Assembly (NCBI GenBank): GCA_943788045.1
Contig: CALSOT010000002.1
Span: 924,310 to 988,309, forward strand
Direction of reading: 5' to 3'
DNA: 64,000 bases
Source of the DNA: an uncultured Polaribacter sp.
GTDB lineage: Bacteria; Bacteroidota; Bacteroidia; Flavobacteriales; Flavobacteriaceae
A program made the translations under genes and the position numbers. Of the stretch, positions 8,685 through 16,941 are shown piece after piece (the stretch's first letter is position 1; the number at the start of each line of letters is the position of its first letter). The notes beneath the pieces were generated by a model. That model worked only from the letters and a program-made list of their open reading frames with translations. It was not told the DNA's origin and searched no databases.

Positions 8685-9542
8685 CTAAAAAGCTTTTAAA
8701 CTCAAATCTAAATTATATACAGAATGCGTTAATGCACCAGATGAAATAAAGTCTACACCACAATCTGCATATTTTCTAATAGTATCTTCATTAATTCCTC
8801 CAGAAGATTCTGTTAAACAAGTATTACCAATTAAAGCAACTGCTTTTCTTGTATCTTCATAATTAAAGTTGTCTATTAGAATTCTATAAACTCCTTGATT
8901 AGATAGTATTTCTTCAATTTCTTCTAAACTTCTGGCTTCTACAATTATCTTAATATCTAAATTTTTATCAGCTAAATATTTCTTTGTTTTAGTGATTGCT
9001 GCTGTAATTCCTCCTGCAAAATCGATATGATTGTCTTTAATCATTACCATATCATATAGAGCAAAACGATGGTTTTCTCCTCCTCCAATTTTTACAGCCC
9101 ATTTTTCTAAAGCTCTAATTCCTGGAGTTGTTTTTCTTGTGTCTAATACTTTGGTTTTCGTCCCTTTTAATAAATCAGCAAAAACTGCTGTTTTTGTAGC
9201 AATTGCAGACATTCTTTGCATCGCATTTAAAACCAAACGTTCTGCCATTAAAATAGATTGAGATTTTCCTGAAACATGAAAAACGACATCTCCATATTTT
9301 ACTTTTTCTCCATCACTTATTAATACATTTACTTGTAAATCTTTATCTACATAAGAAAAAACTTGTTTTGCAAAGGCGACTCCTGCAATGATTCCATCAT
9401 CTTTTACCAACAGTTTTGCCTTACCCATCGCATCTTCCGGAATACACGAAAGTGAAGTATGATCTCCATCACCTATATCTTCACGAATTGCATTTATAAT
9501 TATAAGTTCTAGTTCTTTGTCAAATTGATTTTGTGATATCAT
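8685..9542 (-). CDS. nadC: Nicotinate-nucleotide pyrophosphorylase (quinolinate phosphoribosyltransferase)
   Basis: Converts quinolinate and PRPP to nicotinate mononucleotide in de novo NAD synthesis. The 285-residue length is standard. The active-site stretch VLDTRKTTPGIRALEKWAV and the following GGGENHRFALYDMVMIKDNH hold the usual Arg, Lys and His ligands. The C-terminal SSGGINEDTIRKYADCGVD and ISSGALTHS loops are intact. It stands alone on the minus strand, divergent from rlmH across 85 bp; nadA and nadB are not in the window. Flavobacterial relatives also often place nadC beside rlmH. Confidence 0.96.
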   Translation of the reverse strand: MISQNQFDKELELIIINAIREDIGDGDHTSLSCIPEDAMGKAKLLVKDDGIIAGVAFAKQVFSYVDKDLQVNVLISDGEKVKYGDVVFHVSGKSQSILMAERLVLNAMQRMSAIATKTAVFADLLKGTKTKVLDTRKTTPGIRALEKWAVKIGGGENHRFALYDMVMIKDNHIDFAGGITAAITKTKKYLADKNLDIKIIVEARSLEEIEEILSNQGVYRILIDNFNYEDTRKAVALIGNTCLTESSGGINEDTIRKYADCGVDFISSGALTHSVYNLDLSLKAF

Positions 9543-9615
9543 ATAGTTTTTAATCTAATGTAAAAATAACATTTTAATTAGAATTTATGAATTATCAAAT
9601 AGAACAAATAATTCG

Positions 9616-9623
9616 TAATTTTG
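9616..9623 (+). promoter_or_regulatory. Candidate -7 box for rlmH
   Basis: TAATTTTG fits TAnnTTTG, but it ends only 4 bp before the rlmH ATG. If used, the message would be leaderless or nearly so. No matching -33 TTTG is seen, so confidence is low. Confidence 0.3.
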
Positions 9624-9627
9624 ATGT

Positions 9628-10101
9628 ATGAAAATTAAATTACTTGCAATTGGTAAAACCGACAACAAACAGTTAATTAAATTAATTGATGAATATCAAA
9701 ATAGATTAAAACATTATATAAAGTTTGAATTAGAGATTATCCCTGATATTAAAAATGTTAAGAATTTAAGTGAAGTGCAGCAAAAGGAAAAAGAAGGTGA
9801 TTTGATTTTATCAAAACTACAAAACACAGACCAATTGGTTTTGTTAGATGACAAAGGGAAACACTTTACTTCTATTGAATTCTCACAGTATTTACAAAAG
9901 AAAATGAATTCTGGCATTAAGCAATTGGTTTTGGTAATTGGCGGTCCTTATGGTTTTTCTGATGCTGTTTATAAAAAATCTATTGGAAAAATATCTTTAT
10001 CTAGAATGACATTTTCACATCAAATGATTCGTCTTTTTATTGTAGAACAACTGTACAGAGGTTTTACGATTCTTAAAAATGAACCTTATCACCACGAATA
10101 A
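9628..10101 (+). CDS. rlmH: 23S rRNA (pseudouridine-1915 N3)-methyltransferase
   Basis: A SPOUT-fold methyltransferase that modifies pseudouridine 1915 in helix 69 of 23S rRNA on the assembled 70S ribosome. The 157-residue length is exact for the family. The start MKIKLLAIGKTDNK is the usual N-terminus. The trefoil-knot SAM site is visible as LVLVIGGPYGFS (about residues 101-112), and the C-terminal SLSRMTFSHQMIRLFIVEQL and YRGFTILKNEPYHHE signature is complete. It stands alone on plus between divergent nadC and the downstream pyrophosphatase gene. Confidence 0.97.
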   Translation: MKIKLLAIGKTDNKQLIKLIDEYQNRLKHYIKFELEIIPDIKNVKNLSEVQQKEKEGDLILSKLQNTDQLVLLDDKGKHFTSIEFSQYLQKKMNSGIKQLVLVIGGPYGFSDAVYKKSIGKISLSRMTFSHQMIRLFIVEQLYRGFTILKNEPYHHE

Positions 10102-10254
10102 TTGACCTCTCAAAAATTTTAATTTATATTCACTGAGCATTTATCAGAAAAACAAATATTAACGATAGTTTTAGCTCACTTAAATCTCGTTATTTATAAT
10201 ATTGTTTCGATTTATTAATCAGTAAAACCGACAATGTAACATCGGCAAAATGAT

Positions 10255-10262
10255 TACATTTG
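10255..10262 (+). promoter_or_regulatory. Candidate -7 box for the dITP/XTP pyrophosphatase gene
   Basis: TACATTTG matches TAnnTTTG and lies 22 bp upstream of the ATG at 10285. This puts a likely transcription start near 10269. The -33 element is not obvious. Confidence 0.45.
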
Positions 10263-10284
10263 CTTTACACCAATTTCTTATTAA

Positions 10285-10860
10285 ATGAAACTCGTCTTTG
10301 CAACCAACAATTTAAATAAACTGAAAGAAGTGCAAGAAATGCTACCTAACTCAATTGAATTGTTAAGTTTAAAAGACATTAATTGTTTTGATGATATTGA
10401 TGAAACTGAAACTACTTTAGAAGGAAATGCAAAATTAAAAGCTGATTATATTACCAATAAATTTGGTTTTAATTGTTTTGCTGATGATACTGGATTAGAA
10501 GTAGAAAGTTTAGACGGTAGACCTGGAGTATATTCTGCTCGTTTTGCGGGCGAACCCGCAAATTCCAAAAATAATATGCAAAAATTATTAGTAGAATTGC
10601 AAGATAAGGCAATTAGAAATGCACAATTTAGAACTGCTATTGCTCTAAATATAAAAGATGAGAAATTTCTTTTTGAAGGAATTTGTAAAGGTGAAATTTT
10701 AACGAAAAAGCGCGGGGCAAAAGGTTTTGGTTACGATCCTATTTTTAAACCAAACGGTTTTAATCAATCTTTTGCAGAAATGACATCAGAAGAAAAAAAC
10801 ACGATCTCACATAGAGGAATTGCAATTCAAAAACTAGTAGCTTTTCTAAATAATCATTAA
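10285..10860 (+). CDS. dITP/XTP pyrophosphatase (RdgB/HAM1 family)
   Basis: Hydrolyses non-canonical purine triphosphates (dITP, XTP, ITP) to monophosphates, keeping them out of DNA and RNA. The 191 residues show the full family signature: [12 protein letters not shown] at the N-terminus (nucleotide loop), [11 protein letters not shown], the metal-binding [20 protein letters not shown] (about 66-85), [13 protein letters not shown] and [17 protein letters not shown]. The start MKLVFATNN is canonical. It sits 75 bp upstream of the ABC permease gene on the same strand. Confidence 0.96.
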   Translation: MKLVFATNNLNKLKEVQEMLPNSIELLSLKDINCFDDIDETETTLEGNAKLKADYITNKFGFNCFADDTGLEVESLDGRPGVYSARFAGEPANSKNNMQKLLVELQDKAIRNAQFRTAIALNIKDEKFLFEGICKGEILTKKRGAKGFGYDPIFKPNGFNQSFAEMTSEEKNTISHRGIAIQKLVAFLNNH

Positions 10861-10935
10861 CTCAAACCTATCTCTAAGAGAGTAATTAAGAGGTTTTAAT
10901 TGGGTTTTTAACTTTAGCCAACGAGACAATTATAA

Positions 10936-11964
10936 ATGGAACAAAAACATCACACAAAACACTTTATTTTTTTATCAGGTTTACTGATAATTTTGTTTTA
11001 TTTAAATATTAGTTTTGGGTCTGTTTCTATTCCGTTTAAAGATATATTTAATAGCATTTTTGGAGGTAATGTTTCCAAAGATAGCTGGGAAACAATTATT
11101 ATCAATTTTAGAATTCCGAAAGCTATTACGGCTATTTTAGTGGGTTCTGGCTTATCTGTTTGTGGTTTGCTAATGCAAACATTATTTAGAAATCCTTTAG
11201 CAGGTCCTTTTGTATTAGGAATTTCCTCTGGTGCAAGTTTAGGAGTTGCAGTTTTAATTTTAGGATCTTCTGTGTTCGGTGGAATTTTACTAACTAATTC
11301 CCTCTCTCAATGGTCTTTGCCTTTAGCAGCAAGTTTAGGGGCTTTTTTGGTATTATCGGCAGTAATTATTGCAGCAAATAGAGTTAGAAACACGATGTCA
11401 ATTTTAATAATTGGTTTAATGTTTGGCTCACTAACTTCTGCTGTAATAAGTGTTTTAGCTTATTTTAGTGAAGCTGATAAAATTAAACAATTTTTATTTT
11501 GGAGTTTTGGAAGTTTAGGTAATTTATCTTGGAATGAAATTACTGTTTTTAGTATTATTTATGCAATTGGAATAATAGGAACCATTTTTGTATTAAAACC
11601 TTTAAATAGTTTTTTATTAGGTGAAAACTACGCAAAAAGCTTAGGTATAAATGTAAAGAAAAGTAAAAACATTATTTTACTAATCACCAGTCTTCTAACA
11701 GGTGTTATTACCGCTTTTTCTGGACCGATTGCTTTTGTAGGTTTGGCGGTCCCTCACATTACAAGAATGTTATTTTCTAGCTCAAATCACAAAATATTAT
11801 TACCTGCAGTTGCAATAATTGGTGCAATTGTTTTATTAATATGCGATATGATTGCACAAGTACCAACAAGCGAATTTACGCTTCCAATAAATGCAATTAC
11901 TTCACTATTTGGAGCGCCAGTTGTTATTTGGTTATTAGTAAGAAAAAAGAGAATATTTGTATAA
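10936..11964 (+). CDS. FecCD-family ABC transporter permease (iron-siderophore, haem or cobalamin)
   Basis: Inner-membrane permease of a BtuC/FecCD-type importer. The 342 residues contain about ten hydrophobic segments. The conserved LRLPRxxxAxLVGxxLxxSG region appears as IINFRIPKAITAILVGSGL (about 54-72), followed by LMQTLFRNPLAGPFVLGISSGA. The coupling-helix region GPIAFVGLAVPHITRML is near residues 263-279. A single permease with one ATPase is normal because it homodimerises. The ATPase gene follows; no periplasmic binding protein is encoded nearby, so the ligand cannot be named. Confidence 0.93.
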   Translation: MEQKHHTKHFIFLSGLLIILFYLNISFGSVSIPFKDIFNSIFGGNVSKDSWETIIINFRIPKAITAILVGSGLSVCGLLMQTLFRNPLAGPFVLGISSGASLGVAVLILGSSVFGGILLTNSLSQWSLPLAASLGAFLVLSAVIIAANRVRNTMSILIIGLMFGSLTSAVISVLAYFSEADKIKQFLFWSFGSLGNLSWNEITVFSIIYAIGIIGTIFVLKPLNSFLLGENYAKSLGINVKKSKNIILLITSLLTGVITAFSGPIAFVGLAVPHITRMLFSSSNHKILLPAVAIIGAIVLLICDMIAQVPTSEFTLPINAITSLFGAPVVIWLLVRKKRIFV

Positions 11965-12046
11965 AATATATCAATAAACAGACAAGCTAAACGTTGAAAC
12001 TAAACAATAAAAAACAAACACCATTAAAAAAACAAACCAAAATATC

Positions 12047-12820
12047 ATTTTAAGAACTGAAAATCTATCTATCGGTTATCAGCAAAAAAAGGAGGATAAA
12101 ATTGTAGCTTCAGGTATCAATTTAGAAATTAAAAGAGGAAAACTAGTCACTATTTTAGGTAAAAACGGAATTGGCAAATCCACCTTATTAAGAACACTTT
12201 CTAAGGTACAAAATCCTATTTCTGGAGATATATTTATCTATCAGAAAAAACTAAACGAATTATCTGAAAAAGAACTTTCTAAACAAGTAAGTTTGGTTTT
12301 GACAGAGCGGATACCAGAAAGTCAATTAACGGTTTACGAACTGATTGCTCTGGGAAGACAACCTTATACAAATTGGATTGATAAACTTTCTGAAAAGGAC
12401 ATTGAAAAAATAGAAACCGCCATTCATCAAACAGAAATAACGCATCTTAAAAACAATCTTTTTTACGAATTAAGTGATGGGCAATTGCAAAGAGTTCTTA
12501 TTGCACGAGCTTTAGCGCAGGACACAGAAATTATTATTTTAGATGAGCCCACAGCACATTTAGATATTCATCACACAATTAAAATATTTTCTTTATTAAA
12601 AAAGTTAGTCAAAGAAACACAAAAAACAGTGATTATCTCCTCACACGAAGTTAACATGTCTATTCAATTAGCAGATGAAATTATTCTCTTAACTGAAAAT
12701 AAGTTGTACTCAGAAACACCTAAAAAGTTAATTAAAGAAAATGCTTTCGATACATTATTTCCTCAAGAGTTGATATATTTTAATAAGGATTTACAACAAT
12801 TTGTTGTTCGCAAAAAATAA
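12047..12820 (+). CDS. ABC transporter ATP-binding protein, FecE/BtuD type (start unclear)
   Basis: ATPase partner of the preceding permease. Homology begins at LRTENLSIGYQ (from 12050). Walker A GKNGIGKST comes before the signature LSDGQLQRVLIARAL, Walker B IIILDEPTAHLD and the H-loop SSHE. No ATG or GTG lies in frame before the homology starts. An ATT at 12047 is the only non-standard start candidate. In the neighbouring frame a TTG at 11994 opens a 19-codon reading (LKLNNKKQTPLKKQ...) that runs into a T4 run at 12048-12051. One extra T there would fuse it smoothly as ...KISFLRTENLSIGY. So either ATT is used or one base is missing. The in-frame TTG at 12293 lies after Walker A and is not a credible start. 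Confidence 0.85.
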   Translation: MLRTENLSIGYQQKKEDKIVASGINLEIKRGKLVTILGKNGIGKSTLLRTLSKVQNPISGDIFIYQKKLNELSEKELSKQVSLVLTERIPESQLTVYELIALGRQPYTNWIDKLSEKDIEKIETAIHQTEITHLKNNLFYELSDGQLQRVLIARALAQDTEIIILDEPTAHLDIHHTIKIFSLLKKLVKETQKTVIISSHEVNMSIQLADEIILLTENKLYSETPKKLIKENAFDTLFPQELIYFNKDLQQFVVRKK

Positions 12821-12877
12821 TTAATATTGAGGTGTCTTAAATGCCATTATTTTTAACCTTTTCAAATTAATAAATTT

Positions 12878-13912
12878 ATGAAAATATTTATTTACACTTT
12901 TGTTTTTTTCTTTTTTTCAGCCTGTAGCTCTAGTCAGAACACATCTAAAGAAATTAAAAATGCCAATAATGCAGAAAAATATGCAGCAACAATTACAGCG
13001 GAAAACTTAAAAACACATTTATATGTTTTTGCTTCAGATGAGTTTGAAGGAAGAAATACAGGAGAACCTGGTCAAAAAAAAGCAGTTCAATATTTAAAAG
13101 ACTTTTATGTGAGTCAGAAAATAAAATCACCTTTAGGTGCGGATGATTACTACCAAGAAGTACCAGCAGAATTTTTAAATAAAAATTCTAGAAGAGGCGA
13201 ATTAAAAGCTTCAGAAAACGTATTGGCCTTTATAAAAGGAACGGAAAAACCAGAGGAAATTATTATTATTTCTGCACATTTAGATCACGAAGGTATTAAA
13301 GGTGGTGAAATTTACAATGGAGCTGATGATGATGGCTCTGGTTCTATGGCTATTTTAGAAATTGCTGAAGCTTTTAAAATGGCCGTAAAAGAAGGAAAAG
13401 GTCCTAAAAGGTCAATTTTATTTTTACATGTTACAGGAGAAGAAAAAGGTTTATTAGGCTCTAAATATTACACAGAAAACCCAGTTTTTCCATTGTCAAA
13501 TACCGTTTGTAACTTAAACATAGACATGATTGGTAGAGTTGATGATTTACATAAGAAAGATTCTAATTACGTCTATTTAATTGGTGCAGATAAATTGAGT
13601 ACAGCACTTCATCAAGTTTCTGATAGTATAAACACAAAATACACAAACATTAATTTAGATTATAGATATAATGATGAAAACGACCCAAATCGTTTTTATT
13701 ACAGATCTGATCATTATAACTTTGCAAAACAGAATATACCAGTAATCTTTTATTTTAATGGTACACATGAAGACTACCATAGACCATCGGATACAGCAGA
13801 TAAAATCGAATACGATTTATTAGCAAAAAGAACACGTTTGATCTTTCATACAGCTTGGGAAGTTGCCAACAGAAAAGCAAGGTTGGCTTTAGATAAAATA
13901 CCAACTAAATAA
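12878..13912 (+). CDS. M28-family zinc aminopeptidase, lipoprotein
   Basis: Exported di-zinc peptidase of the M28 (aminopeptidase S/Y-like) family. The N-terminus MKIFIYTFVFFFFSACSSSQ carries a lipobox Cys at residue 16. Metal ligands are visible: H134 in SAHLDH, the bridging Asp in GADDDGSG (148-155), the catalytic and ligand Glu pair in TGEEKGLLGS (about 188-189), D216 in NIDMIGR, and the last His in RSDHYNFAKQ. The 344-residue length suits a single-domain M28 enzyme without a PA insert. It lies 57 bp after the ABC ATPase gene and is closed by a terminator. Confidence 0.94.
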   Translation: MKIFIYTFVFFFFSACSSSQNTSKEIKNANNAEKYAATITAENLKTHLYVFASDEFEGRNTGEPGQKKAVQYLKDFYVSQKIKSPLGADDYYQEVPAEFLNKNSRRGELKASENVLAFIKGTEKPEEIIIISAHLDHEGIKGGEIYNGADDDGSGSMAILEIAEAFKMAVKEGKGPKRSILFLHVTGEEKGLLGSKYYTENPVFPLSNTVCNLNIDMIGRVDDLHKKDSNYVYLIGADKLSTALHQVSDSINTKYTNINLDYRYNDENDPNRFYYRSDHYNFAKQNIPVIFYFNGTHEDYHRPSDTADKIEYDLLAKRTRLIFHTAWEVANRKARLALDKIPTK

Positions 13913-13933
13913 ATTTTAACTATATGTTTTTTT

Positions 13934-13960
13934 AGCCTCACTTTTTGTGAGGCTTTTTTT
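13934..13960 (+). terminator. Rho-independent terminator after the M28 peptidase gene
   Basis: An 8-bp stem (13934-13941 with 13947-13954) with a T5 loop is followed by a T tract to 13960. It lies 21 bp after the stop codon. Confidence 0.85.
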
Positions 13961-14020
13961 ATGTAATTAAATGTTACTTTTCATCAAAAATAACGTCAAA
14001 TTCCTAATAATTAAATTAAG

Positions 14021-14048
14021 TAAAAAACCCAATGATTTCTCATTGGGT
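14021..14048 (-). terminator. Rho-independent terminator after ychF
   Basis: A 9-bp stem (14027-14035 with 14040-14048), 4-nt loop, and on the minus strand a T tract read from 14027 to 14022. It lies 29 bp beyond the ychF stop, convergent with the terminator at 13934. Confidence 0.85.
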
Positions 14049-14077
14049 CTTGTATACTTTTTTAAAGAAAAAAACAA

Positions 14078-15169
14078 TTACACGTTAAATCTAAAATGCA
14101 TTACATCTCCGTCTTTCACAACGTATTCCTTACCTTCTACTCTCATTTTACCAGCTTCTTTCACTTTCGCTTCAGAACCAAAAGCTACATAATCTTCATA
14201 AGAAATTGTTTCCGCTCTAATAAAACCTTTTTCAAAATCTGTATGAATTACTCCTGCCGCTTGCGGACCTGTAGCTCCGATAGGAATTGTCCAGGCTCTA
14301 ACTTCTTTTACACCTGCTGTAAAATACGTTTGTAAGTTTAATAATTTATATGCAGAACGAACCAATCTAGCAACACCTGCTTCTTCTAATCCAATATCTG
14401 CTAAAAACATTTGTCTTTCCTCGTAATCATCTAATTCTGTAATATCGGCTTCTGTTCCAACAGCTAAAACAATTACCTCTGCATTCTCATCTTTAACAGC
14501 TTCTCTTATTTGCTCTACATATTCATTTCCTGAAACCGCAGAACCTTCATCAACGTTACAAACATAAAGTACGGGTTTTAATGTAATAAACTGTAAAACT
14601 TCTACAAATTCCATTTCTTTCTCTGTAAATTCTAATGTTCTTACAGAAGTTCCTTTTAATAAAGTTTCCTTGATTTTTAAAAGTACAACCAATTCTGCTT
14701 GCGCTTCTTTATTACCTGTTTTTGCAGTTCTTTTTACACGCTCTAAACGTTTTTCAACTGTTTCTAAGTCTTTTAATTGAAGTTCAAAATCAATTGTTTC
14801 CTTATCTCTTACAGGATCTACAGATGCGTCTACATGAATAATATTATCATTATCAAAACAACGAATTACATGCAAAAGTGCGTCCGTTTCTCTAATATTT
14901 GCTAAAAACTGATTACCTAAACCCTCTCCTTTACTGGCTCCTTTTACAAGACCAGCAATATCTACAATCTCTACTGTTGCTGGTAAAACTTTCTCTGGGT
15001 TCACTAATTCTTCTAACTTCTGTAAACGTATATCTGGTACATTTACGACTCCTAAATTTGGCTCTATCGTACAAAAAGGAAAGTTTGCACTTTGCGCTTT
15101 TGCGTTGGATAAACAGTTAAATAAAGTTGATTTTCCTACATTTGGTAATCCTACAATTCCAGCTTTCAT
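14078..15169 (-). CDS. ychF: Redox-regulated ATPase YchF (Obg-like)
   Basis: Universally conserved P-loop ATPase of the Obg/HAS family that binds ribosomes and influences translation and oxidative-stress responses. The 363-residue protein has G1 GLPNVGKST (7-15), switch/G2 [12 protein letters not shown]3 [20 protein letters not shown] and a C-terminal TGS domain ([20 protein letters not shown] ... [13 protein letters not shown]). The start [14 protein letters not shown] is typical. It is a single gene with its own candidate promoter and terminator. Confidence 0.96.
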   Translation of the reverse strand: MKAGIVGLPNVGKSTLFNCLSNAKAQSANFPFCTIEPNLGVVNVPDIRLQKLEELVNPEKVLPATVEIVDIAGLVKGASKGEGLGNQFLANIRETDALLHVIRCFDNDNIIHVDASVDPVRDKETIDFELQLKDLETVEKRLERVKRTAKTGNKEAQAELVVLLKIKETLLKGTSVRTLEFTEKEMEFVEVLQFITLKPVLYVCNVDEGSAVSGNEYVEQIREAVKDENAEVIVLAVGTEADITELDDYEERQMFLADIGLEEAGVARLVRSAYKLLNLQTYFTAGVKEVRAWTIPIGATGPQAAGVIHTDFEKGFIRAETISYEDYVAFGSEAKVKEAGKMRVEGKEYVVKDGDVMHFRFNV

Positions 15170-15189
15170 GTAAATAAATTTTGCGATTG

Positions 15190-15197
15190 CAAATATA
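15190..15197 (-). promoter_or_regulatory. Candidate -7 box for ychF
   Basis: Read on minus the bases are TATATTTG, a full TAnnTTTG match 20 bp upstream of the ATG. A short inverted repeat (15206-15210 with 15216-15220) lies just upstream. The -33 element is not clear. Confidence 0.45.
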
Positions 15198-15298
15198 GAT
15201 TAACTTTCACAAAAAGTGAATTAAATCAATAAAGAAAGCATAGATTGATCATTTTTATTTACTTTAGAATAATATTTTAATGTGAATTAAAATTATTT

Positions 15299-15862
15299 AT
15301 GGAAAAACTAACGGATAAATTTATTTGGAAATCGCTAAAAGAAGGCGATTTAAATGCCTTTTCTGTGCTTTTTGAAAGTTATTATTCGCAGTTACACAGT
15401 TATGGTTTAAAAATATCGAAAAACATTTCTCTAACTGAAGATACGCTGCAAGATTTCTTTCTATACATTTATGAACACAGAGAAAATTTAAGTGATTTAG
15501 AAACCATTGCTCCTTACCTATTTACTTCATATAAGCGTTTCTTATTGAAAGTGATGAAAAAAAACGAAAAACTAAAACACACAGATTTTTCAACACAAAC
15601 CATTGTCGATATTCAGTTTACAGCAGAAGAATTAATTACCAATCAGGAAACAGAAAGATTTAAAAATAAAAACATCTCTAAACTATTAAATAAACTACCA
15701 AAAAGACAAAAAGAAGCAATCTATTTAAAGTATTACAGTGGACTTAAAGCCAAAGAGATATCAGAAATTATGGGTATTAATTACCAAAGTGTTGTAAACA
15801 ATCTGCACAAAGCCATTAAAAGTTTAAAAGAAGAAATTTCTATTATAAAATTATTTCAATAA
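15299..15862 (+). CDS. ECF-type RNA polymerase sigma factor (FecI-like)
   Basis: A 187-residue sigma-70-family factor. Region 2 covers about residues 15-75 (AFSVLFESYYSQLHSYGLKI, LTEDTLQDFFLYIYEHR). Region 4 covers about 128-178 (LLNKLPKRQKEAIYLKYYSG, LKAKEISEIMGINYQSVVNN). The next genes encode a FecR anti-sigma factor and a receptor with an STN signalling domain, so it should direct transcription of that receptor, and perhaps the neighbouring ones, when the ligand is bound. Region 2 is divergent, as is usual in Bacteroidetes FecI-like factors. The ATG at 15299 gives the expected short N-terminus. Confidence 0.92.
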   Translation: MEKLTDKFIWKSLKEGDLNAFSVLFESYYSQLHSYGLKISKNISLTEDTLQDFFLYIYEHRENLSDLETIAPYLFTSYKRFLLKVMKKNEKLKHTDFSTQTIVDIQFTAEELITNQETERFKNKNISKLLNKLPKRQKEAIYLKYYSGLKAKEISEIMGINYQSVVNNLHKAIKSLKEEISIIKLFQ

Positions 15863-15930
15863 ATTATTGGAAAACAAGGGTATAAAAAAAGAAAAATATC
15901 CTTATCTAAATACATTGACATATAATTGAA

Positions 15931-16920
15931 ATGATTAAGAAAGAATACAATACCATAAATAATTTTTTAGATGACGCTTCTTTTAAAAATTGGGCACTCC
16001 AAAAAAATGCTACAGATATCAATTTTTGGGACTTTTGGATTGCAAAGAATAGTGATAGAAAAGAAATAGTAAATAAGGCTAGAGATCTTGTCATAGGTAT
16101 TTATTTTGATAAAAAAATTGTTGATAATGACAAAATTGCTCTCGAGTGGAAAAAGCTAGAAAGTAAAATTAAAGCTAAAAAAATAGCTCCAAAAAAATCC
16201 GTAAGAAATTTTAAACCTCTAAGCATTGCGGCTTCTTTGCTTTTTCTAATTTCACTTAGTTATTATTTTATGAATACCACTCCTATGGTAACTCATAAAA
16301 CTAATTTCGGTGAAATTTTAAATATAAAACTACAAGATGGCAGTAATGTTACATTAAATTCAAACTCTAGTTTATCCTATTACAAAGATGAAAGTAGGAA
16401 GGTTTGGCTAACTGGTGAGGCTTTCTTTCAGGTAGATAAAAAAATAGTAACAAATGCAAAGTTCTGGGTTTTAACAAGCAATTTATCTGTAGAGGTTTAT
16501 GGAACTTCTTTTAATGTAAATACCACAAAAGAAAAAACAGATGTATTTTTAGAGGAAGGAAATATTTGGCTAAAATTAAAAAATGGAGACGATAAAAAAA
16601 TGATTCCTGGCAATTACATTTCTTATTCTGCGGATAAAAATAAAATATTAGAAGAGATCAATATTTTTAATCCGACTACAAAAACATCATGGAAAGATGG
16701 TTCTTTACTTTTTGAAAACCTATCTTTGGAAAAAGCAATGGAAAAAATTGAAAGATCTTATGGTTATTCTATAGTTTTTAAAGATGATAAGAGTAAAAAA
16801 ATACTCATCACTGGCGCAGTTCCGATCACGAATATTGATATTTGTATAAAAGCCATTGAAAAATCTGTTGATGTAGTAATAACTAAAAAAGATAACAAAT
16901 TATTTATTAGTAAGAAGTAG
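15931..16920 (+). CDS. FecR-family anti-sigma factor (DUF4974)
   Basis: Membrane-spanning regulator that relays the signal from the outer-membrane receptor to the ECF sigma factor. Residues 1-95 are cytosolic (sigma-binding). One membrane helix lies at about 97-113 (LSIAASLLFLISLSYYF). The periplasmic FecR domain covers about 122-235 (FGEILNIKLQDGSNVTLNSN, VWLTGEAFFQV, VYGTSFNVNT). The C-terminal DUF4974 domain, about 258-325, contacts the STN domain of the receptor (LLFENLSLEKAMEKIERSYG). It starts 68 bp after the sigma gene and ends 21 bp before the receptor gene, so the three form an operon. Confidence 0.95.
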   Translation: MIKKEYNTINNFLDDASFKNWALQKNATDINFWDFWIAKNSDRKEIVNKARDLVIGIYFDKKIVDNDKIALEWKKLESKIKAKKIAPKKSVRNFKPLSIAASLLFLISLSYYFMNTTPMVTHKTNFGEILNIKLQDGSNVTLNSNSSLSYYKDESRKVWLTGEAFFQVDKKIVTNAKFWVLTSNLSVEVYGTSFNVNTTKEKTDVFLEEGNIWLKLKNGDDKKMIPGNYISYSADKNKILEEINIFNPTTKTSWKDGSLLFENLSLEKAMEKIERSYGYSIVFKDDKSKKILITGAVPITNIDICIKAIEKSVDVVITKKDNKLFISKK

Positions 16921-16941
16921 TTATAAATTGATAATCCGTAG

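Noticed and set aside
10861..10935. Cobalamin or other riboswitch before the FecCD permease gene
   Set aside because: The gap is only 75 bp and shows no B12-box or other conserved riboswitch core.
12293..12295. TTG at 12293 as the start of the ABC ATPase
   Set aside because: It would remove Walker A, which is clearly encoded in the same frame upstream.
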